Positions 1-8,454 of a stretch of DNA of 64,000 nt are shown here, in pieces. Within the stretch, counting starts at the first letter, position 1; each line of letters begins with the position of its first letter. The position numbers and the translations under genes were made by a program. The DNA is from Planococcus sp. CPCC 101016 (GTDB lineage Bacteria > Bacillota > Bacilli > Bacillales_A > Planococcaceae): NCBI RefSeq assembly GCF_007859295.1, contig NZ_VOHB01000002.1, positions 2,047,624 through 2,111,623 of the forward strand. Reading direction: 5' to 3'. The notes below the pieces were generated by a model. That model was not told the DNA's origin, searched no databases, and saw nothing but the letters and a program-made list of their open reading frames with translations.

Positions 1-101
1 TGAGCATCATGTGTTTCCAAGCCGTTGATTGCACAACCAATTTTTTCACCTCTTTTCTCACTTAATCTAGAAAGCATTTTTAAAAGTGTATCCCTAGCAT
101 G
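1..101 (-). pseudogene. Partial gene fragment at left edge, preceded by an in-frame TAG
   Basis: The minus strand is open from about position 101 to the left edge and reads like protein (…LLKMLSRLSEKRGEK…). An in-frame TAG lies at 102-104, and the same frame stays open for at least eight codons upstream of it. The only ATG downstream of that stop (75-77) has no ribosome binding site. The simplest reading is the end of a gene broken by a nonsense change, continuing outside the window. I do not recognise the family, and the fragment is short enough that chance cannot be excluded. Confidence 0.3.
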
Positions 102-130
102 CTACTCGTCCAGTTTCTTAAGAATTAAGG

Positions 131-170
131 TTTTGAAAGTAACTTAATTCACGATAATTTACTTTCAAAA
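131..170. repeat. AT-rich palindrome, R family copy 1 (diverged)
   Basis: A 40-base imperfect inverted repeat with arms TTTTGAAAGTAA and TTACTTTCAAAA. It resembles five other palindromes in this window built on TTGAATGTAACTTAA. It begins 45 bases 3' of the stop of the minus-strand gene at 215. No T-run follows it, so it is not a classical terminator. Confidence 0.6.
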
Positions 171-214
171 CTGATATGAACCATCGCTTACATCAGTCTA
201 CTTTTGTATTCTTT

Positions 215-520
215 TCAATCTCCAGCACAATGAATAGTTTCAACACCTGGCATTTTTAATTTGAGGATTAAGCCATCCACTTGATTTTGATATTCTTTAG
301 GAATAAACATACGAACATTCTTGAAATCCTCTATTAGGTTTTCAACTTCTTGTCGATTGTATGTAACATTAGTTAAATAAAAGTCCTTAAGTTTTCTTAA
401 ATAATGATAACTTCCCCAGTTATTATTTCTAATAAATAAAGCGTCATGAAATTCAGACTCTATTTCCGTATGACCTATTTCTTGTCCTTCTTTATCATAG
501 AAAACGATATCAATTCCCAT
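215..520 (-). CDS. Hypothetical protein, 101 aa
   Basis: A small acidic soluble protein with no signal peptide or membrane segment. I do not recognise its family. The start is placed at the ATG at 520 because an AAGGGG ribosome binding site sits about nine bases upstream; an in-frame ATG at 565 would add 15 residues but lacks such a site. The N-terminal half (IDIVFYDKEGQEIGHTEIES) and later YNRQEVENLIEDFKN look like a small alpha/beta fold of the kind seen in orphan immunity or SMI-like proteins, but this is only an impression. It stands alone between decayed genes and an R-family palindrome. Confidence 0.6.
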   Translation of the reverse strand: MGIDIVFYDKEGQEIGHTEIESEFHDALFIRNNNWGSYHYLRKLKDFYLTNVTYNRQEVENLIEDFKNVRMFIPKEYQNQVDGLILKLKMPGVETIHCAGD

Positions 521-593
521 ATCAAACATCCCCTTATTTACTCTTGGATTTGAATTTTCATTCAAAATGTATGTTAATCATATAAAGATTTTT

Positions 594-872
594 TTAATGG
601 ATAACACAGTCTCCCATTGTTTTTGAAGCTAGCAATTCGTCAGGTAACTTCATCCATTTGGAAGCAATTTGATCAACGAACTTTTATAGTTGATTTTGAG
701 ATGGTTCAACAGCTTTTAACTTAACTTTATATATATCGTCTATTTTCCAATAATCCTCAACTTTAATGATGGAAGTATTCATATTGTAGGTTTCAGTCAA
801 TTCGACAAAGGACGATGAAAATTGCGTTGCTTTTTCTTCACTAGTGGCCTCAATAAACAGAGTGATTAACAT
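594..872 (-). pseudogene. Small hypothetical gene interrupted by in-frame TAA
   Basis: Sixty-two codons run from the ATG at 872 to a TAA at 684-686. The identical frame then continues for 29 readable codons (KFVDQIASKWMKLPDELLAS…) to a second TAA at 594-596. The extension has normal protein composition, so the ancestral product was probably about 92 residues. The start has a modest AAGGAG-like site. I do not recognise the family. The interruption is a base substitution rather than an indel, because the frame is unchanged. A short product may still be made, but the C-terminal third would be missing. Confidence 0.5.
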
Positions 873-893
873 ATTTATCTCCTTTTATCTTTT

Positions 894-929
894 TTGAATG
901 TAACTTAACTGCACTTTTGCTACATTCAA
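894..929. repeat. AT-rich palindrome, R family copy 2 (degenerate right arm)
   Basis: The left arm TTGAATGTAACTTAA is intact, and the right arm ends in TACATTCAA with mismatches in its inner part. It lies just upstream of the interrupted gene that starts at 872. Unlike most copies it is not directly 3' of a gene. Confidence 0.6.
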
Positions 930-1052
930 TTCCATGAATCCATTACCACTATTCCATCCAGCAAATCTAGTTATTTAATATGAAATTAGATTCATTGTAC
1001 CAAAAAATTACATTTGATAAATTGAAATAAATAGAGTCTAGAAAATTAAACT

Positions 1053-1137
1053 GCTCGTAAAAGCACACTTATATGCACAAAAAAAGAAGAGGCTCGCTAT
1101 CAAGTCTCTTCTCTTCCGATAACCTCTCATATATAAA
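1053..1137 (-). terminator. E-family terminator cassette, copy 1
   Basis: Read on the minus strand, this has a left shoulder like GTTTACATATGACCG (here more AT-rich), a CGGAAGAG motif, a hairpin with arms GAAGAGA…CTCTTC, a run of seven T, and a right shoulder ending in a GTAAAAG-type motif. It lies 74 bases 3' of the ABC permease stop at 1211 and would terminate that operon. Together with copy R2 it fills the gap 873-1210, where I see no gene. Confidence 0.75.
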
Positions 1138-1210
1138 TTACTGCTTTTTATTATTGTTCCTGTGTCTTTCCTTATCTATTTTTATAAAATCTATCCTTTA
1201 TTCTCGTGCA

Positions 1211-3790
1211 TTACGCATTTTCCTGTTTCAGACTTTCAATGATATTTGCATTCTTTATTTTGATAATTGAATACAGCATTGCTGCTCCGACAATCAGGAA
1301 AATTACCACAATCGTAAAAAGAATACTCATCCACGGGAGAGAAAATTCATACTGGAACGTGTAGCCTAACGAACGGTGCATGATCAGCATCAATCCTATA
1401 CTGATAGGCAATCCATAAGCCAATGCTTTTCCTCCATAAAAAAAGCTTTCGTAGCGGATCATCTTGTTAAAGCCTTTCGGAGTCATGCCGACCGATCTCA
1501 GCATCGCAAACTCTCTTTTCCGAAGGGAAATGCTTGTAGATATCGTGTTAAAGATATTCGCGATGGAAATGAGTGAAATCAGTGTAATAAAACCGTAAGT
1601 AAAAACGGACATCAGTATAATCATCTGCTCTTCTTGTTGGCGCTGTTGATAAATATTATAGATTTGGATATTTGTTTCGTTTTGTTCTTCGATTACTGCT
1701 TGAGTTGCCATCGGATCAGAACTGGTTGCATAGATGGAAGTCGATCCTTCCTCTTCAGTAAAATTCAATTGATTCAATGTCTTTATTGGAACGATAATGG
1801 TGAGACCACCAAGTCCTGTTTGCTGGACACCCATTGGCACTTTTTCAGTCAAAGCTGCAATTTTAAATGTAGTCAATAACTCTCCTTCAAGCGGATCCCC
1901 TGTTTCACTGTAAAGGCTCTTATGCACTTCGAGCCCATCTCCAATTTCCGTATTAATGGTTTTAGTTTCGACAAATTTACCGGAAGCTGCGTCTTCGTAA
2001 GATATCTGTTCGATGACAATGGCCTTCAAATTATCTGCAAACAGATCCGCTTCCGTGCCTATTTCTTCAGCATAAGCTTTGAAGCTTGCCTCGTCCAAGC
2101 CCTGAATATCGACGTAATAACGGTATTTCCCATCTTCAAGGACCGTTTCATTGTTTTCCCATTGCGCTGTCAGTTGGTCAGGGAGCCGGTCAGATTCAAT
2201 AAATGCTTCTGCTTGTGCATTTTTGATCAATGATGTCTTTTTGACTTGCTCTAACTGTGCATAATTCATCAAGTCAACTTCGTCCAACTCACTTCCGCTG
2301 ATTTGAAGATCGAATTGATTGTTGCTTTGAGACATTTCCAAGGATTTTTTCAAACCCTCAGTAAAATAAGTCACAGATAAAAATAAAACGATGCTGATGA
2401 CAAGTGAGAACACCGTCGCCAAATAACGTTTACGGTTTCGTTTGACATTTTTCAACCCAATCTCCGCTTCAAGACCGAATACTTTCCGAACCCATTTGGA
2501 CGTCTTGACATTTTTTTCAGCCAGTTTGATGTCCTGAGTTTGACGCATGGCATCAATTGCGGATATTTTGGATGCTTTTTTTGCCGGAATATAAGTAGAG
2601 ATGAAAATGGTTAGAATCGAAATTCCGCATGCTGTAATCAGAGAAGCCGGTGTAATAACTAATTCCAACTTTTCCGTAATATTGAGTGCATTTTCGATGA
2701 GTGGATTGATAAAGACAAATGTCAGTCCAATTCCTCCAAGCCCCGCTAACAGGCCAATCGGAATACTGATAATTCCAATCACTGCGCCTTCAAAAAATAC
2801 AGAATTGCGTTTTTGCTTTTTCGTCGCTCCTACGCTCGATAACATGCCCAGATGTCTGGCTCGCTCAGACACACTGATCGCAAATGCATTATAAATTAAG
2901 GCTACTGAGCCGATTAGAATAATCAACATGATAATGGCTGCTAAAGAAAAAAGGGTACTCCGCAGATTGTCATTATCTGTCAAGCCGTAGTAGCGAAGCA
3001 GATCAGAATTGAACTGAACGCCATCAATCCCATTTGTATTCGCTAGTATATTGGCATGATCAAAAAGTTCTGATTCCAGCTTGGAAACAAGCACAAAAAC
3101 GTCAAGTGCCTGTCCCTCAGCAGTGCTGGCTTTATCCACAAATCCAATCACCGTATAGCCAGGCGACCAAGCTGGTTCCCAATCAGGCCGTTCGATTAAA
3201 CCTACAATTGTTACGGTTTTCGTCTCTAAATTTTCTAGCTCTTCTAAGACTTCGCCTTCGTTAATTTGAAACGAATCCATTTGCGATAACAGCTTGCTGT
3301 CGTTTATCTGGATTCGTTCACCGACTTCCACAGTCAGCTGATCTCCGATTTCATAAGGCACGTCAACATTGTCTTGAATCACTTCTGAAATAGCGATTTC
3401 TTCTTCCGTGTTCGGCAAACGCCCTTCAGAAACGGTTAGTGGAAAATGCGCCATTCCCTCTTTATTGTAGTTTTTGAAATACAAATACGGCTTGTACTGA
3501 TTTTTGGAATCTTCCAGGTTCGCGTACCCGTCGCTTGAAAAAACCACTTTTTTTGTGTTGCGATCCTGTTCAATCACTTCAATCTGCTCTTCTGTCACAT
3601 TCTCATATTGGACATGCCATTCGCCATTTTTCTCGATCTCCTGGCGAACCATTAAATCAAGAAACGATACTCCGAGGGTGGCTACCGCTGTGATCATTGC
3701 AACAGAAATGATGACCCCGATAATCGTCACAAGCGAGCGGCGTTTGTTCTGCTTTAAATGACGGATGGTGACTTTATTGATGATATTCAT
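1211..3790 (-). CDS. ABC transporter permease, FtsX/MacB type (859 aa)
   Basis: A large inner-membrane permease. A first transmembrane helix near residues 17-40 is followed by a long extracytoplasmic segment (about 45-275), three helices near 280-400, a second FtsX-like half beginning with a helix near 455-475, another external domain, and three helices at the C-terminus (about 730-850). The duplicated FtsX layout is typical of Gram-positive MacB-like exporters of peptides, lipids or antibiotics. Its start overlaps the stop of the upstream ATPase by four bases, indicating translational coupling. With the two-component pair upstream it forms a regulator-plus-transporter unit of the kind often used to sense and remove cell-envelope stressors. 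The substrate cannot be told from sequence. Confidence 0.9.
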   Translation of the reverse strand: MNIINKVTIRHLKQNKRRSLVTIIGVIISVAMITAVATLGVSFLDLMVRQEIEKNGEWHVQYENVTEEQIEVIEQDRNTKKVVFSSDGYANLEDSKNQYKPYLYFKNYNKEGMAHFPLTVSEGRLPNTEEEIAISEVIQDNVDVPYEIGDQLTVEVGERIQINDSKLLSQMDSFQINEGEVLEELENLETKTVTIVGLIERPDWEPAWSPGYTVIGFVDKASTAEGQALDVFVLVSKLESELFDHANILANTNGIDGVQFNSDLLRYYGLTDNDNLRSTLFSLAAIIMLIILIGSVALIYNAFAISVSERARHLGMLSSVGATKKQKRNSVFFEGAVIGIISIPIGLLAGLGGIGLTFVFINPLIENALNITEKLELVITPASLITACGISILTIFISTYIPAKKASKISAIDAMRQTQDIKLAEKNVKTSKWVRKVFGLEAEIGLKNVKRNRKRYLATVFSLVISIVLFLSVTYFTEGLKKSLEMSQSNNQFDLQISGSELDEVDLMNYAQLEQVKKTSLIKNAQAEAFIESDRLPDQLTAQWENNETVLEDGKYRYYVDIQGLDEASFKAYAEEIGTEADLFADNLKAIVIEQISYEDAASGKFVETKTINTEIGDGLEVHKSLYSETGDPLEGELLTTFKIAALTEKVPMGVQQTGLGGLTIIVPIKTLNQLNFTEEEGSTSIYATSSDPMATQAVIEEQNETNIQIYNIYQQRQQEEQMIILMSVFTYGFITLISLISIANIFNTISTSISLRKREFAMLRSVGMTPKGFNKMIRYESFFYGGKALAYGLPISIGLMLIMHRSLGYTFQYEFSLPWMSILFTIVVIFLIVGAAMLYSIIKIKNANIIESLKQENA

Positions 3791-4470
3791 GGCCGGATGA
3801 CCTCATCTTTTGCTACTTTACCGTCTTCTATGGAAATAATGCGGTCGGCTTGCAGAGCGATGCGCTCATCGTGAGTGATTACGATCAAAGTCTGGTTGTA
3901 TGTCTTATTGAACATTTTCAACAGATCCATTATTTCTTCGCTGTTTTTGCTGTCAAGGTTGCCAGTCGGTTCATCTGCCAGCATGATTGATGGATTGCTG
4001 ATAAGTGCCCGCCCGATCGACACTCGCTGCTGCTGGCCGCCGGAGAGCTGATTAGGTAAGTGGGACAACCGGTTTTCAAGCCCTAATGCGTTCGAAATTT
4101 TGTTGAATTGCAGCGGATCCACTTTTTGCTCGTCCAGCAACATTGGCAAGGTAATATTTTCTTCGACGGTCAAAATCGGAATCAAATTGTAAAATTGGTA
4201 GATCAAACCGATTTGCCGACGCCTGAAAATGGCAAGTTGGGTTTCGTCCAACGCGTAAATGTCTGTTTGGTCGATGGATACATTTCCACTCGTCGGCTGA
4301 TCGACTCCGCCCAGCAAGTGGAGCAATGTCGACTTTCCCGAACCTGATGGACCGATGATGCAAATAAACTCACCTTTGTTCACTGAAAACGACACATCAT
4401 CAAGCGCAGCCACAGCTGTTTCGCCTTCACCGTATACTTTTGATAGATTCTTCACTTCTACAATCGTCAT
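3787..4470 (-). CDS. ABC transporter ATP-binding protein (227 aa)
   Basis: A cytoplasmic ATPase subunit of the LolD/MacB-like class. Walker A is GPSGSGKST (residues 40-48), the signature LSGGQQQR lies near 142, and Walker [14 protein letters not shown] near 165 is followed by the switch histidine in VITHD near 200. The TGNLDS sequence after Walker B is characteristic of this subfamily. All catalytic residues appear intact. It overlaps the FtsX-type permease by four bases and must be its energising partner. The gap of about 118 bases to the histidine kinase contains a terminator, so this pair may have its own promoter, possibly activated by the neighbouring response regulator. Confidence 0.93.
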   Translation of the reverse strand: MTIVEVKNLSKVYGEGETAVAALDDVSFSVNKGEFICIIGPSGSGKSTLLHLLGGVDQPTSGNVSIDQTDIYALDETQLAIFRRRQIGLIYQFYNLIPILTVEENITLPMLLDEQKVDPLQFNKISNALGLENRLSHLPNQLSGGQQQRVSIGRALISNPSIMLADEPTGNLDSKNSEEIMDLLKMFNKTYNQTLIVITHDERIALQADRIISIEDGKVAKDEVIRP

Positions 4471-4572
4471 TAGAAAACCTCCATTATGTCAATCTCTAGT
4501 TTCAGTATAACGAGACTACATGACTGCGAGGTGACTCGAAGGTGACAGTCTAGTCACTTTGTAGAACAACTA

Positions 4573-4604
4573 AAAAAGCAGGAGCAATTTAAACTACCTG
4601 CTTG
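4573..4604 (-). terminator. Intrinsic terminator after the histidine kinase
   Basis: On the minus strand, AAGCAGG… pairs with …CCTGCTT, followed by TTTTT. The hairpin overlaps the last codons and stop of the kinase gene. It would separate the two-component genes from the ABC genes, at least partly. Confidence 0.7.
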
Positions 4605-5599
4605 TAGAACTTAATATGAAAGACCGTGCCCATCTCCGGTTCGCTCTTCACTTCGATATCTCCTTGTTGGCTAGTGATGATGCTATAGGCCATGGCAAGA
4701 CCAATGCCGACACTTTCATCGCTTGCATTCCTGCCTTTGTAAAAGCGTTTAAAGATATGCGGCAAGTCCTGTTTTGATATGCCGCTCCCATTATCCTTGA
4801 TAATGATTTCAGTATAAAGTACATTTTCGGTGTAACAAATAGTCAGCTTTCCACCAGGGGCTGTATGTTCGACGCAGTTTTTCAAAATATTGATTAACGC
4901 TTCAATGGTCCAGTTCAGGTCTCCTGAAAATGCAGTAAGAGGGTCCCCTTGGATGTCTATTTGCTGCATTTTAATATCTATGGGCACTAAAAGGGGTTCG
5001 ATCGCTTTTTCGATGAGCTTCCTAACCGTTATTGGCTCTTTCTTGAAAGTAATCGTACCGGCATCCATTTTTGATAGCTTGAGGAGCGACGAAACAAGCC
5101 ATTCCATCCGTTTCAACTGAATGTTCAAATTGCGAGTGAATTCAGTGCGTTTTTCTTCACCAAGACGGTTGTCACTTAACAAATCTGCCATGACCATCAT
5201 GGAGGTGAGTGGCGTTTTCAATTGATGGGAGATATCAGAGATAGCGTTCGTCAGTTTTTCTTTGTCTTCATGAAGTATATTGCTTTGCTCTGATAATCTT
5301 GTCGTTACTTTGTAGATTTGGCTCTTAAGCAAGCTCAATTCTCCTTCAGTATTGTCCCGAACATCCAACTGGTAATCGCCATTGCTGATTTTTTGCAGAT
5401 AGCCTGACAGCCGATCGATCTCCTTATAGCGCCACCACGTGAAAATTCCAGTAGTTGCAATCAATACAATGGAGATGGCAAACACACTCCAACTGGCTGC
5501 AGCAGAACCGAAAATAGCTGCAAGCAACACACCAGCTAAGCTAAGAAAAACAAGTACAGTTAAGAATAATTGAATTTCGCGATTTCGCAGCAAGCTCAA
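4589..5599 (-). CDS. Sensor histidine kinase (336 aa)
   Basis: Two close N-terminal transmembrane helices (about 10-30 and 36-55) are joined by a very short loop, followed by a HAMP-like linker (about 55-110), a HisKA domain with the phospho-accepting histidine in SDISHQLKTPLT (H125), and a HATPase_c domain with N box NILKNCVEHT, G1 DNGSGIS and G2 VGIGLAMAYS. With almost no external loop it belongs to the intramembrane-sensing kinase type, which often reads the state of a partner transporter. It overlaps the upstream response regulator by four bases. The linked ABC transporter genes are the likely output and perhaps also the sensor partner. Confidence 0.92.
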   Translation of the reverse strand: MSLLRNREIQLFLTVLVFLSLAGVLLAAIFGSAAASWSVFAISIVLIATTGIFTWWRYKEIDRLSGYLQKISNGDYQLDVRDNTEGELSLLKSQIYKVTTRLSEQSNILHEDKEKLTNAISDISHQLKTPLTSMMVMADLLSDNRLGEEKRTEFTRNLNIQLKRMEWLVSSLLKLSKMDAGTITFKKEPITVRKLIEKAIEPLLVPIDIKMQQIDIQGDPLTAFSGDLNWTIEALINILKNCVEHTAPGGKLTICYTENVLYTEIIIKDNGSGISKQDLPHIFKRFYKGRNASDESVGIGLAMAYSIITSQQGDIEVKSEPEMGTVFHIKFYKQVV

Positions 5600-6279
5600 T
5601 CACCTGCCTTGTAGCCCATCCCTCGGATGGTCTTGATAAGAGTGGGCTGTCCGGGATCAGCCTCAAGTTTTTCACGCAATCGCTTGATATAAACGGTCAA
5701 CGTATTGTCGTTGACAAAATCTCCACCGACATCCCAGATCCGATCGAGCAACTGAGTTCTCGTGATAACCTGTCCGATGTGGTTAACAAAAATCAATAAC
5801 AGCCGATACTCTAAAGCCGTTAAAAAAATTTCGCTGCCGCCTTTATGTACTTTCCCGTTCACTGTGTCCACTTGAACATCTCCCAGTTGCATGACAGATT
5901 TAGATGGACTCTTGTGCTGGTAGCGGCGCAGCACCGAATTGATGCGCGATTGAAGTTCACGTATGCGGAATGGCTTCGTGATGTAATCATCGGCTCCCAT
6001 ATCTAAGCCCATGACCACGTTCACTTCATCATCAAACGCCGTAAGAAAAATGACAGGAATGTCTCGCTTCGTCTTAGCCAGCGTGCATAAATCATAGCCG
6101 CTTCCATCGGGCAACGATAAATCGAGCAAGCATAAATCAATGTCGCTAAGCTGTTGTTCGATTGCAACTTTTGCTGAAGCCGCTGTATGACACACTATTG
6201 TGTGGAAACCTTCTTGTTGCAGCGAATAGGTTAATCCGGAAGCGATGGTGCGATCGTCTTCGACAACTAGGATATTCAT
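5596..6279 (-). CDS. OmpR-family response regulator (227 aa)
   Basis: A receiver domain (residues 1-115) has the acidic pocket E7/D8/D9, the phospho-acceptor D53 in LLDLSLPDG, the conserved T in FLTAFDD and K in YITKPF. A C-terminal winged-helix DNA-binding domain (about 128-225) contains LTALEYRLLLIF and the recognition region TLTVYIKRLREKL. It is the first gene of the RR-HK pair and probably controls the downstream ABC genes. A 16-bp perfect hairpin lies 42 bases upstream of the start, in the putative leader. Confidence 0.94.
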   Translation of the reverse strand: MNILVVEDDRTIASGLTYSLQQEGFHTIVCHTAASAKVAIEQQLSDIDLCLLDLSLPDGSGYDLCTLAKTKRDIPVIFLTAFDDEVNVVMGLDMGADDYITKPFRIRELQSRINSVLRRYQHKSPSKSVMQLGDVQVDTVNGKVHKGGSEIFLTALEYRLLLIFVNHIGQVITRTQLLDRIWDVGGDFVNDNTLTVYIKRLREKLEADPGQPTLIKTIRGMGYKAGD

Positions 6280-6320
6280 GTGATTCCCCCCATCATTTCA
6301 TCTTAATTTTTAGTAAATTA

Positions 6321-6367
6321 AAAAGCATGTATCGTAAATTCCTATCGAATCTACGATACATGCTTTT
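6321..6367. terminator. Perfect 16-bp hairpin in the leader of the response regulator gene
   Basis: AAAAGCATGTATCGTA (6321-6336) and its exact complement TACGATACATGCTTTT (6352-6367) enclose a 15-base loop. On the minus strand the stem is followed by T-rich sequence, so it can act as an intrinsic terminator in either direction. Its place between the regulator start and any upstream gene makes it either a leftover terminator or a leader attenuator. Confidence 0.65.
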
Positions 6368-6554
6368 GCTTTCTATGACCAGAAACTTCTTTTTGTTTCG
6401 AAGCAATTTAGTTAGGAGTTCTTCTAGCAACTCAATTTTAAGGTAGCATCTCCTTTTGTTTCCTTTGACATACCATGTAAGTTTTACTGAATGAACATAA
6501 GTATATTGTAAAATGTAAATTAAAATTTAGTCCAACATCGCACTTTAATATAAG

Positions 6555-6651
6555 CGTTCGCAAAAGTACACGTTAACAAACAAAAGGAAGAAAAGGACCT
6601 TAATGCCCGGTCACTCTCTTCCTTAAGCTGTCATATATAAACTCAAATTGG
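6555..6651 (-). terminator. E-family terminator cassette, copy 2
   Basis: On the minus strand: shoulder GTTTATATATGACAG, hairpin arms GGAAGAGAG… / …CTTTTCTTCC, then TTTTGTTTG and the right shoulder ending in TGCGAAC. The nearest readable minus-strand reading is a short relic ending at 6796, about 145 bases away, which suggests this cassette once served a gene that has since decayed. Confidence 0.65.
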
Positions 6652-7449
6652 TTTGATGCTCTTCTGAAAAAAGTAAACCGAATAGTGTTAGCCTTTTTAT
6701 TTAGAATTTTAATTGTTCGCAAAATGTAATTTAAACAAACATATAAAGGTAGTAAGTTCTTTTTCTAGAATATTACGATGTTAATTAGATAACTGCTAAA
6801 GAATCGCGTTTAAATACGTCGTTAAACTTTCTTCCGCGCACTGTGCAATCAACTCAATTTCAGTAGAATCGAAGCTAAATACCTAAATACTATTTATTTT
6901 ATTACATGCCTATTCCATTTGTTCGTTAAATTGGTATTTTGCGAACATATATAATAACTAGCTAAAAGTAAATCTGCAATAACAAGCTATCCTTCCTTCC
7001 TCTCCAACCTTTTATTTCAATTAGAATTACCTTATCACCAGGACGCCTTAACATAAAAACTTCCAGAAAAATGCCTTTATTAAAACGTTTCAACTAATAT
7101 CAAGTCGAAGAAACTCAAGTATGTTAATTTCAACTTGATAAAACAACGCTCATATCGAGGAGGAAATAATTGAATATACCGCTATGAGAATGAAGATCGC
7201 ATTATATAAAAAATTAGGCTACTGATACCCAAAAAGTTCGGGGCTCAAGCAGCCTGAGGTAATATTATAGATATGCCTCAACTCACGAAATTAGTCTCGA
7301 GTAATCTGCACTTTCTAAAAGTAAGATTGATGAAATTGACCCACCTTATTTAAAATAATCATTGTTTAAAAGTTGTCCGGTTTAATTAAAAGATTAGACA
7401 CAAAAGCAATAAGTTTTGAGTCACTGAGTTACAGTAAGAGAAAGGAGAT
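6652..7449. other. AT-rich non-coding stretch with possible gene relics
   Basis: No intact gene is visible. On the minus strand the frame ending with TAG at 6796-6798 reads about 25 protein-like residues (FDSTEIELIAQCAEESLTTY…), a possible 3' end of a lost gene. On the plus strand near 7172-7227 the reading AMRMKIALYKKLGY followed by a stop resembles the last residues of a GNAT acetyltransferase. Both are too short to be certain. The rest looks like unconstrained AT-rich DNA. Confidence 0.3.
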
Positions 7450-8274
7450 TTAATTATCAATAAAAGAAAGACCGCTTTTCAGATTTGAAAAGAAAGTGGC
7501 ATGTTTGAATTCTGTATGCAAAGAAATTGCTTTTTGAGCTAAGTCAGGACGCATGCCCGTAAAAACAACTTCAATACCAAGTAATTTTAAAGTTTGCCCT
7601 AAACTTAGCAAATAAGAAGCTGCATTCTGTGAAATGTCTGTAATCCCAGATAAATCGATGACTAAATGTTCAAGGTCAAGCCTTTTGCTTTCCATCAAAA
7701 TCGTTTCGATCATTTGATTACTTCGTTTAGCATCAATATCTCCTATTACTGGAAGAACGCCAACTCGAGCTGAGACAAGAACGACGGGGGTAGAGAGTTT
7801 CAGTACCTCTTGGTAAGCATTATCCACTTCTAGTATATAGGTAAGCAAGTCAGCCATCCTCTTAAATAACGAGATGTCTTTTTCTTGAAACTCGAATGGC
7901 CGATCATCCATACCGCATAGTGTACCGAACTTCTTACCTGTCTTAGAAATGATGGGAATCCCAATCAAGGATCCCCCTCCCCACCCTTTAGTGACTTCCA
8001 TGTTTTTGGTTAAATCGTTTTCATTTAAATTTGGTATAATGAGCGGTTCCCGACCACTCCGAATAATATGTATTCAATAAGATTGATTGAATTCCGTTTG
8101 AAATCCTTCTTCCAACAACAATTTTTCTCGGTTGAAAGCTTTTAGCACATCCACTGTATAGCCATCATTCTTTGCGATAAAGAACGTATTTACTCCAATA
8201 CTATCTTTTAAAATGTTGAATACAGTTTCAGCAGCTTCCTCAACATTTGCATATTCAATATCGAGCGTTGACAC
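7450..8274 (-). pseudogene. GAF-STAS stress-sensor gene with in-frame TGA
   Basis: A GTG start at 8274 with an AGGAGGGG ribosome binding site opens a GAF domain that stops at TGA 8074-8076. The same frame continues without a shift through the rest of the GAF domain (GGGSLIGIPIISKTGKKFGT) and a C-terminal STAS domain (about residues 165-270; VIDLSGITDISQNAASYL), to a stop at 7450. The TGA falls after NQSY, where such GAF domains commonly have a cysteine (TGT/TGC), so one base change explains it. Intact relatives are RsbR-like co-antagonists of the general stress stressosome. An internal ATG at 8001 could give a STAS-containing fragment of 183 residues. No selenocysteine machinery is visible in this window. 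Confidence 0.7.
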
Positions 8275-8360
8275 AAAATCCCCTCCTAACTATTTGTTTT
8301 TATTCTATGTATAATTTTTCTTCATTAAAAATTTACCATACTTTCGTAATATACCCTTGC

Positions 8361-8417
8361 TAACGTGCTTTAATCCTGCTTCCGATAAGCGGTCATGTGT
8401 AAACTGGGCTACCTTCT
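8361..8417 (-). repeat. E-family cassette, copy 3 (shoulder half only)
   Basis: The CCGATAAGCGGTCATGTGTAAAC shoulder is clear and lies 35 bases 3' of the SpoIIP-like gene in the same orientation as the other copies. The hairpin and right shoulder are diverged or lost. A separate short hairpin at 8434-8454 may serve as the actual terminator. Confidence 0.5.
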
Positions 8418-8433
8418 TCTTGCCTCTGGAAGG

Positions 8434-8454
8434 AAAAGCTAGTTGACTAGCTTA
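8434..8454 (-). terminator. Hairpin terminator overlapping the SpoIIP-like stop
   Basis: AAGCTAGT and ACTAGCTT form an 8-bp stem, followed on the minus strand by TTTCC. It overlaps the stop codon of the SpoIIP-like gene. Confidence 0.45.

Noticed and set aside
8074..8076. Selenocysteine at the in-frame TGA
   Set aside because: No SECIS-like structure was recognised and other genes here are broken by TAA and TAG in the same way, so a nonsense change is simpler.
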